Below are positions 46,646-54,829 of a stretch of DNA of 64,000 nt, in pieces. Every line of letters starts with the position of its first letter. The stretch's first letter is position 1. The notes beneath the pieces were generated by a model. It was given only the letters and a program-made list of their open reading frames with translations. It did not search any database and was not told the origin of the DNA. Source of the stretch: Candidatus Tectimicrobiota bacterium (GTDB taxonomy: Bacteria; Tectomicrobia; Entotheonellia; Entotheonellales; Entotheonellaceae); the NCBI GenBank assembly GCA_026005175.1, contig BPKO01000001.1, positions 930,001 to 994,000 on the forward strand, given 5' to 3'. A program made the translations under genes and the position numbers.

Positions 46646-48918
46646 TGGCAGAAGCAACGACGTACAAAGTTATCGGCACGCGTCCCATCCGCCCCGACGG
46701 GACGGATAAAGTTACGGGAAGGGCCATTTACGGCGCCGATGTGCGCCTGACCGGCTTGCTGCACGGCAAAGTGCTGCGTAGCCCGCACGCCCACGCCCGC
46801 ATCAAGGCCATCGACACCCGCAAGGCCGAAGCCCTGCCCGGGGTGAAAGCGGTAATCACCGCCAGGGACCTCCCCGATGTCAGCGACAAAGTGGCCCGCC
46901 TCGGCGAAGGGGCGGTCAACGTGCGCTACTTAAGCCACAACGTCCTGGCGCGTGACAAGGTGCTCTACCAAGGGCATGCCGTGGCGGCGGTGGCGGCCAC
47001 CAGCCCGCACGTGGCCGAGGAGGCCCTGGAGCTCATCACCGTAGAGTACGAGGTGCTGCCGCCGGTGCTCGACGTGCGCGCCGCCATGCGCGACGACGCG
47101 CCGCTGCTGCACGAAGACCTCACCACCACGTCGCTGGGGCAAAAAACCGATAAAGTGAGCAATATTGCCAACCACTACCGGTTTCAGCTGGGCGACGTAG
47201 AGCAGGGCTTCAAGGAAGCCGAGGTTATCATCGAGCGCGAGTTCACCACCGCCACCGTACACCAGGGCTACATCGAGCCCCACAACGCCACGGCCCTGTG
47301 GAGTGAGGACGGCCACCTCACCATCTGGACCAGCACCCAGGGCTCCTTCGTGGCCCAGCGTCAAACGGCCGAGGTGCTGGGCATCCCGCCGGCGCAGGTC
47401 ACGGTGATTCCGGCAGAAATTGGCGGCGGCTTTGGCGGTAAGATTACCATTTACCTCGAGCCCATCGCCGCCTTGCTGGCACGCAAGGCCGGCCGTCCCG
47501 TCAAGGTAATTATGAGCCGCACCGAGGAGTTTCTCGCCACCGGGCCCACCCCCGGGACGTACATCAAAGTGAAAATGGGGGCCCGGCGCGACGGCCGCAT
47601 CGTGGCCGCGCAGGCCTACCTGGCCTATGAGGCGGGCGCCTTTCCCGGCTCGCCGGTGGCCATGGGCGGCATGTGCATTTTCGCCCCGTACAACATTCCC
47701 AACATGCAAGTGGACGGCTACGACGTGGTGGTGAACAAGCCCAAGACCGCCCCCTACCGCGCCCCCGGTGCCACTCCGGCGGCGTTTGCCGCCGAGACGG
47801 TGATCGACGAGCTGGCCGTAGCCTTGAACATCGATCCCCTGCGCCTGCGCCTGCTCAACGGCGCCAAGGAAGGCGACCGGCGCGTCGACGGCATGGTCTA
47901 CCCGCGCATTGGCTACTTGGAGACGGTGCACGCGGCGCTGGAGCACGAGCATTACCAGACGCCGCTCCAGGGCCCCTACCGCGGCCGCGGCGTGGCCTCA
48001 GGCTACTGGTTCAACGTCGGCCTGCAGTCCACGGTGGTGATCAACGTGCACACTGACGGCACGGTGACCCTGGTAGAGGGCAACACCGACATTGGTGGCA
48101 CGCGCGCCTCGATTGCCATGCAGGCCGCCGAGGCACTTGGCATTCCCTACGAGGACGTGCGCCCCAAAGTGGTGGGCACCGACGAGATCGGCTACAACGA
48201 CGTCACCGGCGGCAGCCGCACCACCTTTGCCACCGGCTACGCCGCGGTCGAAGCGGCCCGCGACGTCATCCGGCAGATGCGGGAGCGCGCCGCGCGGCGC
48301 TGGCATACCGAAGAGCTGCCGGTGACCCCCGAGGATGTCGAGTACCGCGACGGCGTCTTCCGCTGCCTCAAGGATCCCAGCAAGACCTTCACCTTCAAGG
48401 AGCTGGCCGAGCTCATGCCGCGCACCGGCGGGCCCATCACCGGCCGCGCCACGGTGCAGCCGCGCAGCGTCGGCGGCGGCTTTGGCACCCACATCGTCGA
48501 CGTGGAGGTGGACCCCGACACCGGCAAGGTCACCATCCTGCGCTACACGGCGGTGCAGGACGTGGGCAAGGCGGTGCACCCGAGCTACGTCGAAGGGCAG
48601 ATCCAGGGTGGCGTGGCGCAGGGCGTCGGCTGGGCCCTCAACGAGGAGTACTACTACAATCCCGATGGCACCCTGGCCAATGCCAGCTTCCTCGACTACC
48701 GCATGCCCACGTGCCTCGACTTGCCGATGATCGACACGGTGCTGGTGGAGGTGCCCCATCCGGGCCACCCCTACGGCGTGCGCGGCGTGGGCGAAGTGCC
48801 CATCGTGCCGCCGCCGGCAGCTATTGCCAACGCCATCTACCGGGCCACCGGCAAGCGCATGACGCACCTGCCGATGTCGCCGGCTTACGTGCTCAGCCGG
48901 CTGCTCGAGGCGGAGTAG
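46645..48918 (+). CDS. Xanthine dehydrogenase-type molybdenum-binding subunit
   Basis: 757 residues of the aldehyde oxidase/xanthine dehydrogenase large-subunit family. Features: GRAIYGADVRLTGLLHGKVL at the start, the glycine-rich molybdopterin contact EIGGGFGGKITIYLEP, PYRAPGATPAAFAAETVIDEL, and GVRGVGEVPIVPPPAAIANA, which carries the catalytic glutamate. It hydroxylates an unidentified aldehyde, purine or aromatic substrate at a Mo centre. The lack of the AYRCAG / AYxGAG-type CO dehydrogenase active-site Cys argues against a true CO dehydrogenase. Confidence 0.88.
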   Translation: MAEATTYKVIGTRPIRPDGTDKVTGRAIYGADVRLTGLLHGKVLRSPHAHARIKAIDTRKAEALPGVKAVITARDLPDVSDKVARLGEGAVNVRYLSHNVLARDKVLYQGHAVAAVAATSPHVAEEALELITVEYEVLPPVLDVRAAMRDDAPLLHEDLTTTSLGQKTDKVSNIANHYRFQLGDVEQGFKEAEVIIEREFTTATVHQGYIEPHNATALWSEDGHLTIWTSTQGSFVAQRQTAEVLGIPPAQVTVIPAEIGGGFGGKITIYLEPIAALLARKAGRPVKVIMSRTEEFLATGPTPGTYIKVKMGARRDGRIVAAQAYLAYEAGAFPGSPVAMGGMCIFAPYNIPNMQVDGYDVVVNKPKTAPYRAPGATPAAFAAETVIDELAVALNIDPLRLRLLNGAKEGDRRVDGMVYPRIGYLETVHAALEHEHYQTPLQGPYRGRGVASGYWFNVGLQSTVVINVHTDGTVTLVEGNTDIGGTRASIAMQAAEALGIPYEDVRPKVVGTDEIGYNDVTGGSRTTFATGYAAVEAARDVIRQMRERAARRWHTEELPVTPEDVEYRDGVFRCLKDPSKTFTFKELAELMPRTGGPITGRATVQPRSVGGGFGTHIVDVEVDPDTGKVTILRYTAVQDVGKAVHPSYVEGQIQGGVAQGVGWALNEEYYYNPDGTLANASFLDYRMPTCLDLPMIDTVLVEVPHPGHPYGVRGVGEVPIVPPPAAIANAIYRATGKRMTHLPMSPAYVLSRLLEAE

Positions 48919-48923
48919 CAACC

Positions 48924-49247
48924 GTGCCGGTGGTGTTCGTGCCCGCCATGCTGCGGGACCTCACCGCCGGCGCGGCACAGGTGCGCGTGCCCGGAAGGAC
49001 TATCCGCGAGGTGATCGAGCAGCTCGAGGCACGCTTTCCGGGCACGCGGGCGCGCCTCCTGCAGGGCGAAGAGCTGCGCCCCGACCTGGCGGTGGCCGTA
49101 GACGGCGAACTCGCCCTCGACCTGAGTGACCGCTTGGGCGAGGACAGCGAAGTGCACTTCATCCCTCCCATCAGCGGCGGCGCGCTTCCAGCTCCAGAAA
49201 CAGCAGCGTTCCCCCCACCACCAGGGCCGGCAGACAGACGAAGTTGA
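48924..49247 (+). CDS. MoaD/ThiS-like ubiquitin-fold small protein
   Basis: GTG start five bases after the molybdenum-subunit stop. The first 78 residues show the MoaD pattern: VFVPAMLRDLTAGAAQVRV, TIREVIEQLEARFPGTRARL, DLAVAVDGE, DSEVHFIPPISGG. MoaD-like proteins donate sulfur from a C-terminal Gly-Gly thiocarboxylate. Here the frame does not stop after Gly-Gly but adds about 30 proline-rich residues overlapping the convergent EI24 gene by 77 bases, so either the tail is removed or the stop was lost. Its place after a molybdenum enzyme suggests cofactor supply. Confidence 0.65.
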   Translation: MPVVFVPAMLRDLTAGAAQVRVPGRTIREVIEQLEARFPGTRARLLQGEELRPDLAVAVDGELALDLSDRLGEDSEVHFIPPISGGALPAPETAAFPPPPGPADRRS

Positions 49248-49956
49248 GCAGCGGCACCAGCAAGGTGAGAAAGGCGGCAGCCCCAAAGCCGAGCATGGCC
49301 CAGCGGTGCTGCCAGATAAAGGCACGGCGCTGGGCAAAGCGCAGGTGGCGGTGGTCCATGGCAAAGCCGGCGTACTCCAGGGGCAAAAAGAGCAGCGTAA
49401 ACAGCGTGCCGGCCACCACCGTCAGGGGCGTCAGCGGCGGCACCAGTCCCAGCAGCAGCAGCGCCAGCTGCACGCCGAGAAAAAAGCCCAGCTTGCGCAG
49501 CTCGTCGAAGACCCCTGCCCCCAGCTCCCGCAGCGCCCCGCGCAGCGTGGCCGGCGCCTCCAGCGGCTGGCCGCGCACCAGCTGCTCCACGCGCTGGCTC
49601 AGCACGTCGAGGAAAGGCTCGGCAATCACCGTGCCTAGCAGCAAAAACGCGACGTAAATCACCACCAGGGCGGTCACCAGAAGCAGCAGGCCAATCATCC
49701 AGGCCAAAAGGCGCAGCGGCGCCTGCCACAGCCAGCCGTACCAGGAAGCAGGCGGCTCGAGGGGCAGAAAGCCCGTCGCCAGCGCGTAGAGGTCAGGGTA
49801 AAAGAAGAGAAAGAGGGCAAAGGCGGCGGTAAACACCACCACGTTGACCGCCATGGGCAGCAAGGCCCAGGGCCACAGGCGGCGGTGGCGCACCAGGAAC
49901 GCCAGCCCCCGCCAGGCATAGGCAAAGCCGCGTGCTGCTTCCACCAGCACGCGCAT
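49171..49956 (-). CDS. EI24/CysZ-family membrane protein
   Basis: 261 residues with about six hydrophobic segments in the EI24/CysZ arrangement: GFAYAWRGLAFLVRHRRLWP, then FPLLLPMAVNVVVF-type first helices, and VVIYVAFLLLGTVIAEPFLD with LSQRVEQLVRG on the cytoplasmic side. CysZ takes up sulfate; most bacterial EI24 proteins are uncharacterised. It lies three bases after the DppC-like permease stop on the same strand and so is the last gene of that operon. Confidence 0.8.
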   Translation of the reverse strand: MRVLVEAARGFAYAWRGLAFLVRHRRLWPWALLPMAVNVVVFTAAFALFLFFYPDLYALATGFLPLEPPASWYGWLWQAPLRLLAWMIGLLLLVTALVVIYVAFLLLGTVIAEPFLDVLSQRVEQLVRGQPLEAPATLRGALRELGAGVFDELRKLGFFLGVQLALLLLGLVPPLTPLTVVAGTLFTLLFLPLEYAGFAMDHRHLRFAQRRAFIWQHRWAMLGFGAAAFLTLLVPLLNFVCLPALVVGGTLLFLELEARRR

Positions 49957-49959
49957 GGG

Positions 49960-50874
49960 CTACTCGCCGCGCAGGCGCGGATCGAGCAAGTCGCGCAAGG
50001 CGTCGCCCATAAGGTTAAACGCCAGCACCGCCAGCATGATGGCAAAGCCGGAAAAGGTCGTTAGCCACGGGCAGCACTTGATGTACTGGCGCCCCTCGCT
50101 GAGGATATTGCCCCAGCTCGGGGTGGGTGGCGGCACCCCCAGGCCCAGGAAGCTGAGGCCGGCTTCGGTGCGGATGGCGGTGGCGATATAAAGGGTGGCG
50201 ATAACCACCAGGGTGGAGACGGCGTTGGGAAAGACGTGGCGCAGCATGATGCGCAAGTGGCTGCCGCCGATGGCGCGCGCCGCCATGATGTAGTCGTTTT
50301 CGCGGATGGTGAGGGCCAGGCTGCGCGCCAGGCGGATGAAGTTGGGCATGAGGGCAACGCCGATGGCCAGGATCTCGTTGATCAGTGAGCCGCCCAGGGC
50401 GGTAACGATGATCAGCGCCAGCAGCAGGGTAGGGAAGGCCAGCATCATGTCGGTAAAGCGCATGATCATCGCCTCCGTGCTGCCGCGCAGGAAGCCGGCC
50501 ATGATGCCCAGCGGCACGCCGAGCACAAAGCCGACGCAGACCGAGGCCAACCCCACTTGCAGGGACACGCGCGTGCCCCAGATGATGCGGCTGAGCAAGT
50601 CGCGGCCGTACTCGTCGGTGCCCAGCAGGTGCTTGCCGCCGGCACCCGGCGCCTTGAGCACGTAGTCGGCGTACTGCGCCGAGGGACTAAACGGCGCGAT
50701 GTACGGCGCCAGGAGAGCCACCACCACCATGGTGAGGACCATCAGCATGCCAATGGCAATGGGAATGTACTTGCGCCGGTTGCGGCCGCGCAAGCTGCGC
50801 CGCCAGCGCTCTTCGAGCTGCGCTATACCGACTGCCGGGAAGCCCTGGACTGCCTTTTTCTCCGTCAACGCCAT
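49960..50874 (-). CDS. Dipeptide-type ABC transporter permease, DppC-like
   Basis: 304 residues. An N-terminal cytoplasmic region, one membrane segment (IPIAIGMLMVLTMVVVALLA), the family motif HLLGTDEYGRDLLSRIIWGT, EAA loop ENDYIMAARAIGGSHLRIM followed by RHVFPNA, and the ending LRDLLDPRLRGE. It pairs with the DppB-like permease 12 bases upstream and the binding protein at 51955-53553. No ATPase gene follows; an EI24-family gene does. Confidence 0.9.
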   Translation of the reverse strand: MALTEKKAVQGFPAVGIAQLEERWRRSLRGRNRRKYIPIAIGMLMVLTMVVVALLAPYIAPFSPSAQYADYVLKAPGAGGKHLLGTDEYGRDLLSRIIWGTRVSLQVGLASVCVGFVLGVPLGIMAGFLRGSTEAMIMRFTDMMLAFPTLLLALIIVTALGGSLINEILAIGVALMPNFIRLARSLALTIRENDYIMAARAIGGSHLRIMLRHVFPNAVSTLVVIATLYIATAIRTEAGLSFLGLGVPPPTPSWGNILSEGRQYIKCCPWLTTFSGFAIMLAVLAFNLMGDALRDLLDPRLRGE

Positions 50875-50886
50875 CGCTGTCGTCTC

Positions 50887-51891
50887 CTACCGGTACGTGA
50901 TGCGCGGGTCGAACACGGCATAGAGCACGTCGACGATGAGGTTGACCACGATGATGGTCATGGTGAAGACGGTAATTGCCCCCTGCGCCAGGGGATAGTC
51001 GCGGGCGCCGATGGCATCCACCAGCATCTTCCCCAGACCGGGGCGGCTGAACACCGTTTCGGTAAGCACCGTCCCCGTCAGGGCAATGGCCACAAAGAGG
51101 CCGATGATGGTGAGCAGGGGAATCATCATGTTGCGTAGGGCGTGCTTGTAAATCACCACCCGCTCGGGCAGGCCTTTGGAACGCGCGGTGCGGATGTAGT
51201 CCTGGCTGATCACTTCCAGCATCGCCGAGCGCGACAGCCGGCTTACCGTCGCCGCCAAGGTGATGCCTAGGGCAAAGGCGGGCAGCACCAGGTGGTGCAG
51301 CACGTCGAGCACAGCGGCAAAAAAGTCCTCAGGATACTCGAACACTTCCCCATTCCCCAGCATCTCCAGCACCGTGGAGAGGTCGCCGCCGCCGATGAGG
51401 GGAAAGAGGTCCCAGTAAAGCGAAAAGGCGATGAGCAGCAAAATGCCAAACCAGAAAACGGGCATGGAGAGGCCAATCAAGGCCACGATGCGCGAGGTAT
51501 AGTCAATCAGGGGGTTGCGCCGGTTAAGGGCGGAAATGATGCCGGTGGGCAGGCCGATGCACAAGGCGATGATCGTGCTGGCAATCACCAGCAGCAGGGT
51601 GTGGGGGAACATGCGCAGGATGTAGCTCGACACCGTGTAGTTGAAAAGCAGCGAGCGGCCAAAGTCCAGCTGCAGCGACTTCCACAGGTAGTCGAGGTAC
51701 TGCACGAGAAGCGGGCGATCCAGCCCCAGCTGGCGGATGCAGTCCTGCAAGGCGGCGCGCGTGGCCTCGTCGCCCATCATGGCCAGGCAGGGATCGCCGG
51801 GCAGGATGCGCATGGCAAAAAAGACGATGCTCATGGCCCCCAGAAGCATGGGAATGGCGATGAGCAGCCGTCTGACGATATACTGCAACAT
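50887..51891 (-). CDS. Dipeptide-type ABC transporter permease, DppB-like
   Basis: 334 residues: LQYIVRRLLIAIPMLLGAMS at the first membrane segment, YLDYLWKSLQLDFGRSLLF, an insert of about 30 residues (VLEMLGNGEVFEYPEDFFAA) in a periplasmic loop, and the EAA region QDYIRTARSKGLPERVVIY followed by KHALRNMMIP. It ends DVLYAVFDPRITYR. Middle gene of the binding protein-DppB-DppC-EI24 operon. Confidence 0.9.
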   Translation of the reverse strand: MLQYIVRRLLIAIPMLLGAMSIVFFAMRILPGDPCLAMMGDEATRAALQDCIRQLGLDRPLLVQYLDYLWKSLQLDFGRSLLFNYTVSSYILRMFPHTLLLVIASTIIALCIGLPTGIISALNRRNPLIDYTSRIVALIGLSMPVFWFGILLLIAFSLYWDLFPLIGGGDLSTVLEMLGNGEVFEYPEDFFAAVLDVLHHLVLPAFALGITLAATVSRLSRSAMLEVISQDYIRTARSKGLPERVVIYKHALRNMMIPLLTIIGLFVAIALTGTVLTETVFSRPGLGKMLVDAIGARDYPLAQGAITVFTMTIIVVNLIVDVLYAVFDPRITYR

Positions 51892-51954
51892 CGCTCCGTT
51901 TCCCTCCTGCGGCGGCCGGCGCCCCCCAAAGGAAGCGCCGGCCCCTTTCTGACA

Positions 51955-53553
51955 CTACTGCACCAGGGTCAGCATCTCCGGGTAGTTGTAGAAGTAGTGG
52001 AGAGCAAACTCCCCGTATTCGGGATCAAACGGCGACTTCACCCGCTTGGGGTTGCGGGCGCTCATGTTGGGCACGTCCACGATGGGCAGGCAGACGGCAT
52101 CGCGCATGATGCGCCGCTGCGCTTCGTGGTACAGCTTGGCCCGCTTTTCCGGGTCGCGCGTTTGCCGCCCCTGCGCCAGCAGGTCGTCAATGCCGTTGTA
52201 GTGGGCGAAGTTGGTGCCCATGTTGCCGGTTTCGGGGTCGGGCGCTTCCCCAGAGTGGAAAAAGAGGTGCAGCCAGACGTCGGCGTCGGTGAGGCGCGTG
52301 CCACCGTAGAGCACGAAGGGGTTCAAGTTCTTGCGGATGTTGCGGTGGTAGGTGGGGTGCTCCACCAGCTGCAGCTGGACGTCAATGCCGACTTTTTTGA
52401 GCTGCTCCTGCACCAGCACCATAATCTTGGGGTAGGCAAAGGACTTGGTGATGAAGTAGTTCTCCACCTTGAAGCCGTTGGGATAGCCGGCTTCGGCCAG
52501 CAGCTTCTTGGCCAGCTCGGGGTTGTACTCGGGCATCTCCACCGGGATGTGGCCAAAGTAGCCAGGCGGCACCGGGCTAATGGCCAGGTTGGCCAAGCCC
52601 CCAGGCCACAGGGTGTCGACGATGGCCTGGCGGTCGATGGCGTGCATGAAGGCCCGGCGCACGCGAATGTCGTTAAAAGGCGGTTTGGTCCAGTTGATGT
52701 AGAAGCGATACTGGCCGCCAGGGCCGCGCTTGTCGAGCACCGCCCCCATTTTTTCTACCTGGCCTTTGACGTCGGCCGTCACCGTGTTGGGCACGATGAT
52801 GTCAAACGTCCCTTTTTCCAGGCCAATCAGCTTGGTGGCATCTTCGGGCACGTCGAACCAGTGCACTTCGTCGATCTGCGGGCGGCCAAAGTAATAGTCC
52901 TTATGGGCTTTGAGGACCACTTTCTCGCGCGGCAGGTGCTCGTGGAAGTAAAACGGCCCGGTGCCGACCGGGTTCCAGCCAAACTGGTCGCCGTACTGCT
53001 CGGCTGCCTTCTTGCTGATGATGTAGCCCTGCTGGTAGCCCACCGTGCGCAGCAAGAAGACCGGGTCGTAGGCCTTGAGGGTAATGCGCACGGTATAGGG
53101 ATCGACCACGGTGATCTCTTTGATCACGTCGAGGTTCTTGGCAAAGCGGGTGCCTTTTTCGCGCTGGAGCTGGCGCTCGTAGCTGTACTTGACGTCTTCG
53201 GCGGTGAGCTCGCCAAAGCCCTTGTGGAACTGGACCCCTTTGCGCAGCTTGAAGGTCCACACCGTGCCGTCTTCGGAAACCGTCCAGCTCTCGGCCAGGT
53301 CCGGCTCCACCTCGGCGGTGGTCACCTTGCCGTCTTTGATGGCAAAGCGGGTTAGGCCGCGGTAAATAAAGCGTACCAGCGCCTGCGTCTGCCCCAGGAT
53401 GCTCTTGTGGGGATCGAGGGTGTCGGGTTCCTTGTGGGCAATGCGCAGGATCTGCTTGCGTGCCGCGCTAGCCGGCGCCGGCTGCAGCAGGGCTAAGCCG
53501 GCAACCACCGCCAGCACCGCAACCCCTAAGCGCAGCCACGGTTTCGGTGCCAT
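51955..53553 (-). CDS. ABC transporter peptide-type solute-binding protein
   Basis: 532 residues, intact. Signal peptide (WLRLGVAVLAVVAGLALL, cleavage near ASA-AR), then the family 5 fold: RIAHKEPDTLDPHKSILGQT, LAESWTVSEDGTVWTFKLRK, VQFHKGFGELTAEDVKYSYE, GTGPFYFHEHLPREKVVLKA and RRAFMHAIDRQAIVDTLWPG. The start has GAGGAGGAG upstream and a clear promoter at 53607-53635. The substrate is unknown. Confidence 0.9.
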   Translation of the reverse strand: MAPKPWLRLGVAVLAVVAGLALLQPAPASAARKQILRIAHKEPDTLDPHKSILGQTQALVRFIYRGLTRFAIKDGKVTTAEVEPDLAESWTVSEDGTVWTFKLRKGVQFHKGFGELTAEDVKYSYERQLQREKGTRFAKNLDVIKEITVVDPYTVRITLKAYDPVFLLRTVGYQQGYIISKKAAEQYGDQFGWNPVGTGPFYFHEHLPREKVVLKAHKDYYFGRPQIDEVHWFDVPEDATKLIGLEKGTFDIIVPNTVTADVKGQVEKMGAVLDKRGPGGQYRFYINWTKPPFNDIRVRRAFMHAIDRQAIVDTLWPGGLANLAISPVPPGYFGHIPVEMPEYNPELAKKLLAEAGYPNGFKVENYFITKSFAYPKIMVLVQEQLKKVGIDVQLQLVEHPTYHRNIRKNLNPFVLYGGTRLTDADVWLHLFFHSGEAPDPETGNMGTNFAHYNGIDDLLAQGRQTRDPEKRAKLYHEAQRRIMRDAVCLPIVDVPNMSARNPKRVKSPFDPEYGEFALHYFYNYPEMLTLVQ

Positions 53554-53606
53554 ACGTCGCTCCTCCTCTGGCAGAGGGGTAGGGAGTCCTCCTTTGGCGG
53601 GGTGCC

Positions 53607-53635
53607 AGCCTACTCGAGCGCAGCAAAAAAGTCAA
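53607..53635 (-). promoter_or_regulatory. Promoter of the second dipeptide ABC operon
   Basis: On the minus strand TTGACT (53630-53635), a 17-base spacer and TAGGCT (53607-53612), with a T-run after the -35. The start codon is about 50 bases downstream at 53553. Confidence 0.55.
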
Positions 53636-53673
53636 TCCCCTACATGAAGAATTTTTAGCCGAGGGGTATTGCC

Positions 53674-53705
53674 GCCTTGCGCCTTGCGGCAGCCAGGCGC
53701 AAGGC
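53674..53705 (-). terminator. Hairpin immediately after the cyclase-family gene
   Basis: GCCTTGCGCC (53674-53683) pairs perfectly with GGCGCAAGGC (53696-53705) around a 12-nt loop, three bases beyond the stop codon of the cyclase-family gene on the minus strand and before the promoter of the ABC operon. The U-tract is not immediate: A/U-rich sequence comes about 20 bases later. Confidence 0.5.
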
Positions 53706-53708
53706 GCG

Positions 53709-54674
53709 TTACTTCAAGGCCAGGGCGTTGGCCGGCGAGCCCACGCCACCGCGCAGGTGCAAGGGCGCCGCGGTGACCAAGCACTCGTACACGCCGTCGG
53801 CGGCACAGTCGGCGGCCAGCGCCTCGAGGTCCCACAGCTCCCCCAAGGCCATGCCCAGCAGGGCAATGAGGCGGGTGTGGAGGAAGCCGCCGGTTTCACG
53901 CGTCGCTGGCATGGCTTCTACGCCCGGGTTGTCGGCCACCACTGCTGCCACGCGGTGGTTCCAGAGGTAAGCGGCCATGGCCTCGGTGGCACTGAGCCCG
54001 GGGCAGCCCTTTTCCGGGTCGTACGCGGCGCGCTCGGCAGCCGACCAGCTGAGGTACTGCGCCAGCCAGCCGGTGCGCACCAGCAGGAGGTCGCCGCCGC
54101 GCAGTTCTACCCCCTGCGCCCGCAGGACGGCATCGAGCAGGGCGGGCTCGATGGCCACGCGTTGCCGGGCGTCGAGCGGCTGCCCCTGGGCTTCCAGGTA
54201 GCGCGCCACGTCGACCAGCACGCCGCGGCCGGCGATGCCCCGCGCTGCCCAGTGCTCGATGCCCAGTTTGCTGCCTGGCCGGCCGGTGACGGCTTCCGGC
54301 CGCACGCCGTTGTAAAAGCCATAGCGCAGGTGGCAGATGTGGCTGAGGGCGTCCCACTGGCTCGAGGCTTGCAAGTAGAAGTTGTCGAGATAGTCGTCGC
54401 GTGCGCGGCCGCCTCCCAGCACGAGCAGGGTGTGGCGGTAAGGCTGGCGGCCGTAAAGCGGCGGGTTGGGCAGGTCAAGGGGCAAGTTGAGGCTGAAGAC
54501 GCGCCCCTTGCGCACCAGGCGCGCCGCAGCCAGGACGTGCTCGGCGGTGATGAAATTCAGAGTCCCCACCTGGTCGTCGTCGCCAAACACCCCCCACGAC
54601 GACCCCGCCGGGGCGCCTTCACGCACGGGCAGCTGCGCAAACGTTGGATAGGCATCGGCAAACGGTGCATTCAT
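53709..54674 (-). CDS. Cyclase-family (kynurenine formamidase-like) metal hydrolase
   Basis: 321 residues. The metal-binding stretch reads SSQWDALSHICH, the Q-W-D-x-x-x-H variant of the H-x-G-T-H-x-D-x-x-x-H motif seen in many long cyclase-family proteins. DDDQVGTLNFITAEHVLAAA near the start and LRGGDLLLVRTGWLAQYL are also typical. These enzymes hydrolyse amides or lactones such as N-formylkynurenine; the real substrate is unknown. ATG at 54674. It is divergent from the CoA ligase gene and upstream of the second ABC operon, whose binding protein might deliver a related compound (speculative). Confidence 0.85.
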   Translation of the reverse strand: MNAPFADAYPTFAQLPVREGAPAGSSWGVFGDDDQVGTLNFITAEHVLAAARLVRKGRVFSLNLPLDLPNPPLYGRQPYRHTLLVLGGGRARDDYLDNFYLQASSQWDALSHICHLRYGFYNGVRPEAVTGRPGSKLGIEHWAARGIAGRGVLVDVARYLEAQGQPLDARQRVAIEPALLDAVLRAQGVELRGGDLLLVRTGWLAQYLSWSAAERAAYDPEKGCPGLSATEAMAAYLWNHRVAAVVADNPGVEAMPATRETGGFLHTRLIALLGMALGELWDLEALAADCAADGVYECLVTAAPLHLRGGVGSPANALALK

Positions 54675-54758
54675 GGTCGTCCTCCACACTGGCTTCAAGC
54701 GCAAGCAACGGCAGGGGCATTGTACTGCCCGGTGACACGCCGGGCAACGGCTACGCCG

Positions 54759-54787
54759 TTGACAAGGCGCCGGCTGGCTTTTACCAT
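54759..54787 (+). promoter_or_regulatory. Promoter of the CoA-ligase gene
   Basis: TTGACA (54759-54764), a 17-base spacer and TACCAT (54782-54787), identical in both hexamers and spacing to the promoter at 10942-10970. The GTG start codon is 43 bases downstream. Confidence 0.6.
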
Positions 54788-54829
54788 GCACGGTAAGGCC
54801 CTTTCTCAGCAACGCACCAAGGAGGCACT

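Noticed and set aside
46162-48918. Apparent fusion of the [2Fe-2S] and molybdenum subunits in one frame
   Set aside because: The junction is nonsense; removing one base at GGGCCC restores the normal iron-sulfur subunit ending in TAATG before the large subunit.
46645-48918. Aerobic CO dehydrogenase (coxMSL) identity
   Set aside because: The gene set has the same layout, but the large subunit lacks the AYxCSFR-type active-site loop of true CoxL, so a general xanthine dehydrogenase-family enzyme is the safer call.
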